From: Thermoplasmatota archaeon
GTDB taxonomy: Archaea > Thermoplasmatota > Thermoplasmata > Thermoplasmatales > Thermoplasmataceae
DNA length: 9,325 nt
NCBI GenBank assembly: GCA_023489425.1
Contig: JAMDCG010000025.1
Span: 1 to 9,325, forward strand
Reading direction: 5' to 3'
Part shown: piece after piece, positions 1-5,671 of the stretch
Numbering within the stretch: the stretch's first letter is position 1
Layout of the letters: the number at the start of each line of letters is the position of its first letter
Made by a program: the position numbers and the translations under genes
The notes under the pieces: model-generated
What the model was told of the DNA's origin: nothing
Database searches by the model: none
The model's input: only the letters and a program-made list of their open reading frames with translations

Positions 1-335
1 TAGCGCCTGAGTAAATAAACTTGAATTGGTGATGGATTTATTTCAGGCATTTCACTGATTTCAACAAACTATTTAAGAATTTAATGAGAATTTGATGATA
101 ATTAATATACTTAGGATGAACAAAATTGTAACTAAATTTCAGTTATATTACTTTTATATGGTTCTGATTAAGTCACAAAAAGGTCAGCTCAAAAATGTAT
201 GAAGATGATTTAAAAAAATTCACTTCAAAAATAAATATCAATCTACCGTATCTACATCATTATTAGAAAATGGTTCGAATTTTAAAGCCATTCTATTTTT
301 CCCTAGTTGTTCTTCACAATAGCGGTAGAGGATGG
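1..335. other. Gene-poor A/T-rich region
   Basis: No convincing gene is visible. The stretch holds an imperfect inverted repeat at its left edge (5-48), a TATA-like box (CTTTTATATGG, about 151-161) and, roughly 40 nt further on, a 23-codon open frame at 195-266 beginning MYEDDLKKF. The box-to-ATG distance is longer than in the leaderless genes of this window and the peptide resembles nothing I know, so I do not call it a gene. It may be the left flank of the decayed transposase insertion, or the 5' stub of a gene that the insertion truncated. Confidence 0.5.
5..48. repeat. Imperfect inverted repeat at left edge
   Basis: GCCTG (5-9) pairs with CAGGC (44-48). After a 3-nt bulge, AAATAAA (13-19) pairs with TTTATTT (37-43), leaving a 17-nt loop. 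In total 12 base pairs form. No T-tract follows on the plus strand. It could be a 3' hairpin of a gene lying to the left of the window or a remnant of a mobile-element end; the sequence does not decide. Confidence 0.4.
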
Positions 336-962
336 CTAGATCCATTGATCATTCATTTCAGTTTGTTCATTACAAATGACCTTATGTCCTAGATCGAGCA
401 TACCCATCGGGCAGAAATTTTGAAGTTCCAGATATTTCAGTACTTTCCACATATATACATCAGGATTAAGTTCAGGAGAATATGCTGGAATTCTCCCTGT
501 AATCAACCTCTCATGGTTTGTTTCAAAGTTTTGTTTCACAAACCTTCTCATGCGTATTGTTCTATTATTCCAGAACGTGTGAAGGAATCAATGTATTTCC
601 GAAGGGAGCTCATCCGGGAAACCGATTATATCATCCCAGTCCATGCATCCCTCCTTTGTCATTAAATATAAATTTCCCTTGGGTGTTTCAGCTGATGTTG
701 TTAAGATACGATCCATGTTTTCCTTTCTGTGACCATGTCTTCTTCACTTTTTGACTGCTCTGCACTCATGATTCGTTGATATGGCAACTTTTTTCATTTT
801 TTTCTTAATTATTTCGAAACCCTGTTTCCATTTCCATCCCTGAATCTCAGCCTTATCTCTGGACCCATGTTTGATCATGCAGGTAACCATTGTTACCATA
901 TTAAAGCATAATATGGCAATCTTACAGATATTAATCACTCCAAAGAGTGGTGGTAATTCCAA
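336..962 (-). pseudogene. Decayed IS630-family transposase
   Basis: The C-terminal part is recognisable. One frame reads RIPAYSPELNPDVYMWKVLK (about 420-490), matching the hallmark 'YSPELNP-x-E-x-x-W' block of IS630/Tc1-like DDE transposases, preceded by PKGNLYLMTKEG (about 650-685) and FWNNRT. The 5' part continues in the same frame up to 962 (QGFEIIKKKMKK, about 785-820). The middle (SQKVKKTWSQKGKH, about 715-757) is in another frame, so at least two frameshifts are present. In-frame stops lie at 588-590 and, in the middle frame, at 766-768 where the family normally has Trp after DES. Residues at all three expected catalytic acids look altered (NES, WNN, NPDV). The N-terminal helix-turn-helix region is truncated, ending just before the promoter of the next gene. 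It cannot make active transposase. Confidence 0.85.
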
Positions 963-985
963 TCAAGTAAAAGAGTGGCTCTAAC

Positions 986-995
986 TTTATTATAT
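986..995 (+). promoter_or_regulatory. TATA-like box of ferritin-like/VIT gene
   Basis: TTTATTATAT is centred about 24 nt before the GTG at 1014, the spacing expected when transcription begins at or very near the start codon. No Shine-Dalgarno is present, so the mRNA is probably leaderless. Confidence 0.5.
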
Positions 996-1013
996 TGAAC
1001 ATTATAGCTTTAG

Positions 1014-2003
1014 GTGGAGATTTCCAAGCAACTTGCGAAGATCAGGACATTCTACAGGGATGAACTCACTGACATGGAATTCTACAGGAAACTCTCTGAA
1101 CGCGTTTCCGATGATCGTTTAAGTAAGGAACTTTTTAGGCTTTCTTCTGTTGAAGAAAAACATTCAAAATTCTGGAAAGATTTCCTCGAGCGTAATGGAA
1201 TTTCTACGGTCCATATTAAGCCAAAGAGGCTCAAAATCCGCATGTTTTTAATATTTCATATTTTTCTTGGGTCTGGAATTACTGTAAAGTTAATGGAACA
1301 TGGTGAAGCAAAGGCAGTGGCAAAATACAGGTCGTTTGCTGAAGCCTCCCATGACAACAAAGGGTTAGAGACTGACATTGAAGGAATAATCGAAGATGAA
1401 ATTAAGCATGAGGATATCTTCAGTTATTCATTTGAGGAAAGCGAGATACTTGTTTCACGGAACAGAGACATTGTCCTTGGGATGAGTGATGGGCTTGTAG
1501 AAGTTCTAGCGGCACTCGCAGGATTAACCGCACTGATAACGGATCATTTTTACATAGCCCTTGGCGGCCTCGTAGTTGCAATAAGCGGGGCAATCAGTAT
1601 GAGTATCGGAGCATACCTTTCTGCTGACTCCGAATCAAAGTACAGGATTTCGATGGTAAAACGTCGAGCGATACCCGGGAATCAATCTGATAATTTACAG
1701 GAAATTAAATCTATCAATAAAAGTTCCACTACATCTGCAAGAAATGTCGGTTTTTTCTATATAATAGGTGCTTCCATACCCATAATACCTTACATCATCC
1801 TGCCACCTTATTATGCTCTTGTTGTATCGGCTGTTCTAGTATTTTTAGTCCAGGGCTTTTCCAACTCCATCGTGGCACTTACCATGAACATAGCCGTATT
1901 CGGGGAAGCGCTCAAGGCTGCATTACTCGCTCTCCTGGCAGCGGCTGCATCTTTCGCTGTTGCATATATGTTTCATATCTTCCTCCATATTTCGATCCTT
2001 TGA
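1014..2003 (+). CDS. Ferritin-like/VIT1 (CCC1) fusion, probable Fe2+/Mn2+ transporter
   Basis: A 329-aa membrane protein with two modules. Residues 1-145 form a rubrerythrin-like domain with spaced acidic and ExxH ligands of a diiron site: E17, E47-x-x-H50, E95 or E98, and E129-x-x-H132. Residues 147-329 are a VIT1/CCC1 transporter domain, opening with RDIVLGMSDGLVEV and containing the conserved SMSIGAYLSADSESKY block, followed by hydrophobic helices to the C-terminus. This is the architecture of the MbfA-type iron exporters and related archaeal proteins. It probably binds ferrous iron or manganese on the cytosolic side and moves it across the membrane; direction and metal are inferred. The GTG start is preferred because the next Met (M21) would remove ligand E17. 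It has its own promoter and appears monocistronic. In an iron-rich acidic habitat, iron export or detoxification would be sensible. Confidence 0.9.
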   Translation: MEISKQLAKIRTFYRDELTDMEFYRKLSERVSDDRLSKELFRLSSVEEKHSKFWKDFLERNGISTVHIKPKRLKIRMFLIFHIFLGSGITVKLMEHGEAKAVAKYRSFAEASHDNKGLETDIEGIIEDEIKHEDIFSYSFEESEILVSRNRDIVLGMSDGLVEVLAALAGLTALITDHFYIALGGLVVAISGAISMSIGAYLSADSESKYRISMVKRRAIPGNQSDNLQEIKSINKSSTTSARNVGFFYIIGASIPIIPYIILPPYYALVVSAVLVFLVQGFSNSIVALTMNIAVFGEALKAALLALLAAAASFAVAYMFHIFLHISIL

Positions 2004-2165
2004 TTAAATCTGGAAATATCACAAAGATAACTGGATGAAAATATGGACAATTTAATATGAATTGGAGGCAAATTGGCATATGAGACAGGTTTAGATCGTA
2101 TGTCAGTCATAATGCGCTATTTCTCCAATTATTACAGTTCAAAAAATAGTCCGATGTCTGGTCAC

Positions 2166-2176
2166 TTTTATAAATA
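2166..2176 (+). promoter_or_regulatory. TATA-like box with no protein gene behind it
   Basis: TTTTATAAATA is one of the best TATA-box matches in the window. Transcription would start near 2195-2200, but no plausible ORF follows before the tRNA gene on the opposite strand. Confidence 0.4.
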
Positions 2177-2196
2177 TTAACCGTAAGGCGATAACT

Positions 2197-2281
2197 ATAA
2201 TTGGAATATTAGAAACCCCTATCCTTCTACTGGAAGGCCATCTTAGAGCGTATAAATTACCATCAAGAGTGTCCTTTTTTT
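2197..2281 (+). ncRNA. Possible small non-coding RNA
   Basis: The stretch lies about 25 nt behind a strong TATA-like box and ends in seven T residues (2275-2281), the usual form of an archaeal terminator. It contains a small hairpin, CCTTC (2223-2227) with GAAGG (2233-2237). I see no C/D box pair, and it is not a 5S, SRP or RNase P RNA by size or motif. The boundaries are guesses from promoter and terminator positions. It converges on the tRNA-Arg gene, so the T-run could alternatively only serve to stop plus-strand read-through. Confidence 0.25.
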
Positions 2282-2305
2282 CGTAGTGTTTGGCATTTAG
2301 TTAAG

Positions 2306-2379
2306 CGCCCGAGCCGGGATTCGAACCCGGATCAAGGGCTCCGCAGGCCCCTAGGATATCCAAATTACCCCACTCGGAC
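2306..2379 (-). tRNA. tRNA-Arg (anticodon GCG)
   Basis: The minus strand folds as a full 74-nt cloverleaf. The acceptor stem GTCCGAG pairs with CTCGGGC, with one G-U pair and discriminator G73. The D-loop carries the GG pair, and the anticodon stem is GGGGC/GCCCT. The anticodon loop CTGCGGA places GCG at 2342-2344 (reads CGC/CGU), and the T arm is CCGGG-TTCGAAT-CCCGG. The variable loop is 4 nt. CCA is not encoded and no intron is present. The tRNA stands alone, with no neighbouring tRNA, integrase or duplicated 3' end that would mark an integrated element. Confidence 0.95.
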
Positions 2380-2410
2380 TTCTGTCCTATTTGCTAATAA
2401 CAGAACACAA

Positions 2411-2425
2411 ATTCAGTAACTGAAT
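2411..2425. repeat. Perfect 15-nt palindrome between divergent genes
   Basis: ATTCAGT-A-ACTGAAT has 7-bp arms around one central base. It lies 32 nt upstream of the tRNA-Arg 5' end and 110 nt upstream of the start at 2536. The size and symmetry suit a homodimeric regulator, but no second copy is seen in the window, so an operator role is only possible. Confidence 0.35.
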
Positions 2426-2505
2426 GTTTTCAAATGTATAATATGTTTCTCAAAAGGGAGTCCTCATTTTACAATGTTAATTTTATACTGGAAATTTTTA
2501 GATAA

Positions 2506-2514
2506 CTATTAATA
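2506..2514 (+). promoter_or_regulatory. TATA-like box of sequon-rich protein gene
   Basis: CTATTAATA is centred about 26 nt before the ATG at 2536 and no Shine-Dalgarno is present, which indicates a leaderless transcript. A second A/T-rich candidate (TTTTATACT, about 2480) is too far upstream for this start. Confidence 0.4.
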
Positions 2515-2535
2515 GACACATTCGATTATTTTGTT

Positions 2536-3411
2536 ATGATAGCAATAGTTAAGATTATTATAATAGCTGTTATAGTAGTTGGCGTTGCAGCTCCTACATC
2601 ATACGTTGCTTACAGTTATTTATCCTCATCATCTCCACAGATGACTCATTTTATACCAGAGGGCGTTTCTGCAGTTGTTGACTATAAGGTGAACAATACC
2701 AATTTCATAGTGTATGCATCAAACACTACAGCAGGTGTACTGCTAAATTACAATCTTACAGCATTTGAAAACACTGCGAGAAATTCATCTAACACAACTT
2801 CGAACACGGTAAAGGGAAGTAATGTGTCGATAAAGTATTATACAACATACGAAAGTTATAGTATATACAAGATTTCCAATCTGTCCATATCAAACACAGT
2901 AAATCTTTCAGCCGCAGGTAGCCTGCCAGGTAATATTACAGGTTCCCTGTATATAGCTCCCATAGGAAGTTCCTTTGTTGTACTTTCAAATCTCTCTGGT
3001 GTAAAGATGTCAATTAATGCAAACCATACCGGGAAGTATCTCAAGGTGCATCAGTCATTCCTTTCAATTAAGGGAGAAGGAATTTCATTTTACGTGAATC
3101 TTTCAGCCCTGGATTATTCAAAGACACTTCCGATTTCTAATTCTTCAGGTATAAGTGTATATTCTAATATGTTCAAAGGAGTGACTATCTTTGGAAACGT
3201 TTCAGCAAAATTCACAAACATTACAATGACTGGGGTTGGTCAATCATTGTATAAGAACATTTCCCTTATAACTGCATTGCTACCCACTAGTCTTACAGTT
3301 GCCAACAGTTACAATAATGGAGTTTACAGTGCAGAATTCCACGTGGGTTTTGCCAATTACAGGTATGTGCTCAGTGAAATATTGAATGATACTGGAACCA
3401 CCAAATTTTAA
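2536..3411 (+). CDS. Exported sequon-rich protein, unknown function
   Basis: I do not recognise the family. The 291-aa protein begins with a hydrophobic segment (about residues 2-27) after a very short N-terminus with one Lys, fitting a signal peptide or signal anchor with the rest outside the cell. There is no second membrane segment and no cysteine. The outer part is Ser/Thr/Asn/Tyr-rich and probably beta-rich. It carries 17 N-x-S/T sequons, at N53, 63, 73, 83, 86, 96, 115, 123, 133, 152, 163, 188, 202, 221, 228, 241 and 284, about one per 15 residues. A heavily N-glycosylated surface protein is the natural reading, matching the glycoprotein coat of wall-less acidophiles. The gene lies 53 nt upstream of an ABC permease/ATPase pair and may serve it, but separate promoter and terminator signals leave this open. 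Confidence 0.75.
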   Translation: MIAIVKIIIIAVIVVGVAAPTSYVAYSYLSSSSPQMTHFIPEGVSAVVDYKVNNTNFIVYASNTTAGVLLNYNLTAFENTARNSSNTTSNTVKGSNVSIKYYTTYESYSIYKISNLSISNTVNLSAAGSLPGNITGSLYIAPIGSSFVVLSNLSGVKMSINANHTGKYLKVHQSFLSIKGEGISFYVNLSALDYSKTLPISNSSGISVYSNMFKGVTIFGNVSAKFTNITMTGVGQSLYKNISLITALLPTSLTVANSYNNGVYSAEFHVGFANYRYVLSEILNDTGTTKF

Positions 3412-3427
3412 TTTTTAAAAATTTTTA
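3405..3427 (+). terminator. Multiple T-tract terminator
   Basis: Runs of four, five and five T residues (3406-3409, 3412-3416, 3422-3426) overlap and follow the stop codon at 3409-3411. They include the palindrome AATTTTTAAAAATT. Consecutive T-tracts are typical archaeal termination signals; full termination would separate the sequon-rich gene from the ABC genes. Confidence 0.45.
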
Positions 3428-3436
3428 ATGTATTTT

Positions 3437-3445
3437 CTTAAATAT
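3437..3445 (+). promoter_or_regulatory. TATA-like box of ABC operon
   Basis: CTTAAATAT is centred about 24 nt before the ATG at 3465. No Shine-Dalgarno precedes the start, so the permease is probably translated from a leaderless mRNA. Confidence 0.45.
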
Positions 3446-3464
3446 CTTTTGGACATTACATATT

Positions 3465-4301
3465 ATGTTGAGAAGACTCTCCCTTTTTAAAAATACTTAT
3501 GTGTATTATTTCAGGAATTACTATAGGTCAAAGAGTTTCTATTTGATGTTTCTCATGGCCATTCTCGTTTCGATCCTTCTGATTTATCTTTCCTTCAGGT
3601 ACCAGTCCAGCCTGTCATCATTTGCATCCAGGGCAGGACTTAAAATTATAGGGCCACACTCAGATGAACTGATACTTGCATACCTCTGGACGTTCATCCT
3701 TTCATTACTTCCTGTTTTTGCGTCAGTATTTTTTGGCTCACCAGCCATATCAAGCGAAATTGAGAACAAGACAGCGTTTCATATCTTCACCCTGCCAATA
3801 CCCAGATCCATTTTACTGACGGGGAAGTATCTAGCAGCAGTTACAGTTACTTCCCTGATCGTTGTGACATTCACCATTATTGAGATTGCCACATTCCAGT
3901 ACATATATGGCATTGTTATTATACAGTTCCTCTACAGCTTTCTTCTAACTATCCTGTTCATCTTCTCCATATCAGGTGTCACTTTCCTGATAAGCAGTAT
4001 ATTCAACAAGAATACCTACGCATACATATCAGTGCTCCTGATATATCTGCTAATCTTCAATGCAGGAACCATAATAATAGAATTGCTCTATAAAGTAACA
4101 CCATATTATCTTCTTAATGAGGCAGAAACCATTGTTTACAGAGTGTTCCTTAATTTTTCCTTTGGTATTACAACAACTGTTCCATCCAGTTTATCAGCAT
4201 CCACAGGTGAAATCATTTCGAATTCCCTTATACTGGCCCTATACGCCATAGTAAGTTTTGGAATTACTTTGATGTTATTTGAAAGAAAGGAGGTGAAATA
4301 A
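3465..4301 (+). CDS. ABC-2 type transporter permease
   Basis: A 278-aa integral membrane protein with about six hydrophobic segments (residues 24-44, 70-92, 122-146, 149-179, 184-208, 249-272). The ABC-2 family signature lies between the second and third: SSEIENKTAFHIFTLPIPRS (97-114), followed by LLTGKYL. This corresponds to the cytosolic coupling region with the conserved 'E...(T)...LP.sR...l.GK' pattern of DrrB/NatB-like permeases. It should dimerise and pair with the ATPase encoded next. Such pairs usually export drugs, ions, lipids or surface polymers; the substrate cannot be told from sequence. Its stop overlaps the ATPase start by one base (TAATG), so the two are co-transcribed and coupled. 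The sequon-rich exported protein upstream is the only nearby clue to the substrate or partner. Confidence 0.85.
   Translation: MLRRLSLFKNTYVYYFRNYYRSKSFYLMFLMAILVSILLIYLSFRYQSSLSSFASRAGLKIIGPHSDELILAYLWTFILSLLPVFASVFFGSPAISSEIENKTAFHIFTLPIPRSILLTGKYLAAVTVTSLIVVTFTIIEIATFQYIYGIVIIQFLYSFLLTILFIFSISGVTFLISSIFNKNTYAYISVLLIYLLIFNAGTIIIELLYKVTPYYLLNEAETIVYRVFLNFSFGITTTVPSSLSASTGEIISNSLILALYAIVSFGITLMLFERKEVK
4289..4296 (+). promoter_or_regulatory. Strong Shine-Dalgarno for ABC ATPase
   Basis: GGAGGTGA lies 4 nt before the ATG at 4301, inside the last codons of the permease gene. It is the only textbook ribosome binding site seen in the window, and it fixes the ATPase start and supports translational coupling. 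Confidence 0.85.
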
Positions 4302-5191
4302 TGATAGAACTGGAGGCAAGCCATCTTACAAAAAAATACGGAAATTTCTATGCTCTGCAGGATTTCAACCTTAGTGTTGAAAAAGGTGAATGTGTTGCCC
4401 TACTTGGACCCAATGGCGCTGGAAAGAGCACATTACTGAAACTTTCCACAAATATAATACATCCTACAAAGGGATTCGTTAAGATTGCAGGGATAAATGT
4501 ACAGGACGATCCTATGAAGGCACTGGAAAAGGTAGGTCCTCTTGTGGAACTTCCAGAGTTTTATCCATACCTCAATGGAACTGAAATACTGAATTTTGTA
4601 TGCAAGGTAAAGGGTGCATCAAAAGAGAAGATAAAGGATGAGATCGAAAGACTTTCTTCATTGCTGAAAATGGATGAATTCATCAATAAGAAGAGCGGTT
4701 CATACTCGAGGGGAATGAAGCAGAGACTGGCACTTGCATGTTCCATGGCTCTCGATCCTGAATTGCTTATCCTCGATGAACCAACCTTTGGCCTTGATCC
4801 AAGGGGTATGAGGGAATTTATCGATATAATCAGGGAGATAAACGTGAAGGAAGGAAAAACAGTCATTCTCAGCACACACCTGATTTCAGAAGCAAGAGAA
4901 ATAGCAGATAAAGTTGTGATAATCAATCATGGAACAAAACTGCTGGAAATGAAGAATGAAAGAGAAACCAACCTGATGAATGTAACATTTTACGATCAGC
5001 TCACTACAGACTCGTTAGATTCTTCATCAATAAAAGTGATCGATAAACAGGGCAGTACAGTCACTATCCAGAGAGGTGAGGATATGACAAATGATGACGT
5101 GATCGACTATTTCAAGGGAAAGAACATGAAGATAAGGTGGGTCGAGCCAACAAACCAGATTGAGCGCAAATACCTAGAACTGATAAATTAG
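4301..5191 (+). CDS. ABC transporter ATP-binding protein
   Basis: A 296-aa ATPase subunit that should power the upstream permease from the cytosolic face. Visible motifs, in order: Walker A GPNGAGKST (36-44), a Q-loop region where Glu (E83, VELPE) stands in place of the usual Gln, signature YSRGMKQR (135-142, a known variant of LSGGQ), Walker B LLILDEP (155-161) with catalytic E160, D-loop GLD (164-166) and switch His H193 (STH). The nucleotide-binding domain ends near residue 215. The last 80 residues form the extra C-terminal domain common in DrrA/NatA/CcmA-like exporters of the ABC-2 class. All catalytic elements are intact. The gene is the last of its operon, followed by a hairpin. Confidence 0.95.
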   Translation: MIELEASHLTKKYGNFYALQDFNLSVEKGECVALLGPNGAGKSTLLKLSTNIIHPTKGFVKIAGINVQDDPMKALEKVGPLVELPEFYPYLNGTEILNFVCKVKGASKEKIKDEIERLSSLLKMDEFINKKSGSYSRGMKQRLALACSMALDPELLILDEPTFGLDPRGMREFIDIIREINVKEGKTVILSTHLISEAREIADKVVIINHGTKLLEMKNERETNLMNVTFYDQLTTDSLDSSSIKVIDKQGSTVTIQRGEDMTNDDVIDYFKGKNMKIRWVEPTNQIERKYLELIN

Positions 5192-5193
5192 TT

Positions 5194-5213
5194 ATGAAAA
5201 GATCCGTTTTCAT
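5194..5213 (+). terminator. Hairpin after ABC operon
   Basis: ATGAAAA (5194-5200) and TTTTCAT (5207-5213) form a perfect 7-bp stem with a 6-nt loop, starting 3 nt after the ATPase stop. It sits in the 58-nt gap between convergent genes and could end transcription. It lacks a long T-run after the stem, so the call is tentative. Confidence 0.35.
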
Positions 5214-5249
5214 TTGTAACTCCGGATTATTTATAAACAGGCTACCTGG

Positions 5250-5624
5250 TCATATATAGTCCCAGAGCCTGTCCTGCCATAGGTCATATTCCTCTTTCAG
5301 TTCCTTGATATCCATGACCCTGAAACCATCCTTTTCCTTTGCATTCCTGTATTTCTTCATGAGATCTTCCTGGCTGTTTTTTGAAAGGCTGTCAAAATAT
5401 TCCTTAATCTCTTTTTCTATTGCAGGGTGCAACTTTCCTATCTTCTCACCGCTATAAAGTACCTTGAAGAAAACGTGCTCACCAAGGGTAACGTGAAATA
5501 TACTCCATTTTTCAACATACTTATTCAGGAAATGGTTGCCTGTCAGGTTACCGAGTGCTCTTACTATTTCCTGATTCTGTTCTGAATCGTTCAACTGAAA
5601 TGATATTTCCAGACCTTTCTTCAT
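5250..5624 (-). CDS. Hypothetical protein, 124 aa
   Basis: I do not recognise this protein. It is small, soluble and charged, with no signal peptide or membrane segment. The N-terminal half alternates polar and hydrophobic residues (residues 36-60, including VEKWSIFHVTLGEHVFFKVL), suggesting beta strands. The C-terminal half (about 66-120) is Lys/Glu-rich and probably helical, ending in a Trp/Tyr-rich tail (LWQDRLWDYI). There are no cysteines and no clear zinc or nucleotide-binding motif. The gene lies 47 nt downstream of the CoA-transferase gene on the same strand but has its own TATA-like box, so co-regulation is not assured. The coding frame is credible from its codon use, composition and promoter; it is probably lineage-specific. 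Confidence 0.65.
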   Translation of the reverse strand: MKKGLEISFQLNDSEQNQEIVRALGNLTGNHFLNKYVEKWSIFHVTLGEHVFFKVLYSGEKIGKLHPAIEKEIKEYFDSLSKNSQEDLMKKYRNAKEKDGFRVMDIKELKEEYDLWQDRLWDYI

Positions 5625-5650
5625 ATTTCTCTACTGTACATGTTAATCAT

Positions 5651-5660
5651 ATTTTATAAA
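5651..5660 (-). promoter_or_regulatory. TATA-like box of 124-aa protein gene
   Basis: On the minus strand TTTATAAAAT is centred about 31 nt before the ATG at 5624, predicting a start a few bases upstream of it. It begins 11 nt after the CoA-transferase stop, giving the small gene an independent promoter. Confidence 0.5.
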
Positions 5661-5671
5661 GAGCATGGAAT

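Larger units (their letters stand above)
2004..2305. other. Intergenic region without protein gene
   Basis: No credible coding frame is present; a 22-codon frame at 2112-2180 has no support. The region holds an 8-bp inverted repeat (AATTGGAG 2060-2067 with CTCCAATT 2123-2130), a strong TATA-like box at 2166-2176, and a T7 run at 2275-2281 which together may delimit a short transcript. The rest is unremarkable A/T-rich DNA. Confidence 0.5.

Noticed and set aside
195..266. 23-codon ORF behind a TATA-like box
   Set aside because: Too short, no known similarity, and box-to-start spacing differs from the leaderless genes; noted only in the region entry.
420..754. Overlapping plus-strand frames of 78-81 codons
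   Set aside because: They are antisense to the recognisable IS630 transposase remnant and have no independent support.
2060..2130. 8-bp inverted repeat AATTGGAG / CTCCAATT separated by 55 nt
   Set aside because: In A/T-rich intergenic DNA such distant short arms arise readily by chance and no associated signal was seen.
2306..2379. tRNA gene as an integration (att) site
   Set aside because: No integrase gene, no repeat of the tRNA 3' end and no other mobile-element genes of that kind occur in the window.
4561..4926. 121-codon open frame on the minus strand
   Set aside because: It lies wholly within the ABC ATPase gene, whose motifs are intact; it is a shadow frame with no promoter or family resemblance.
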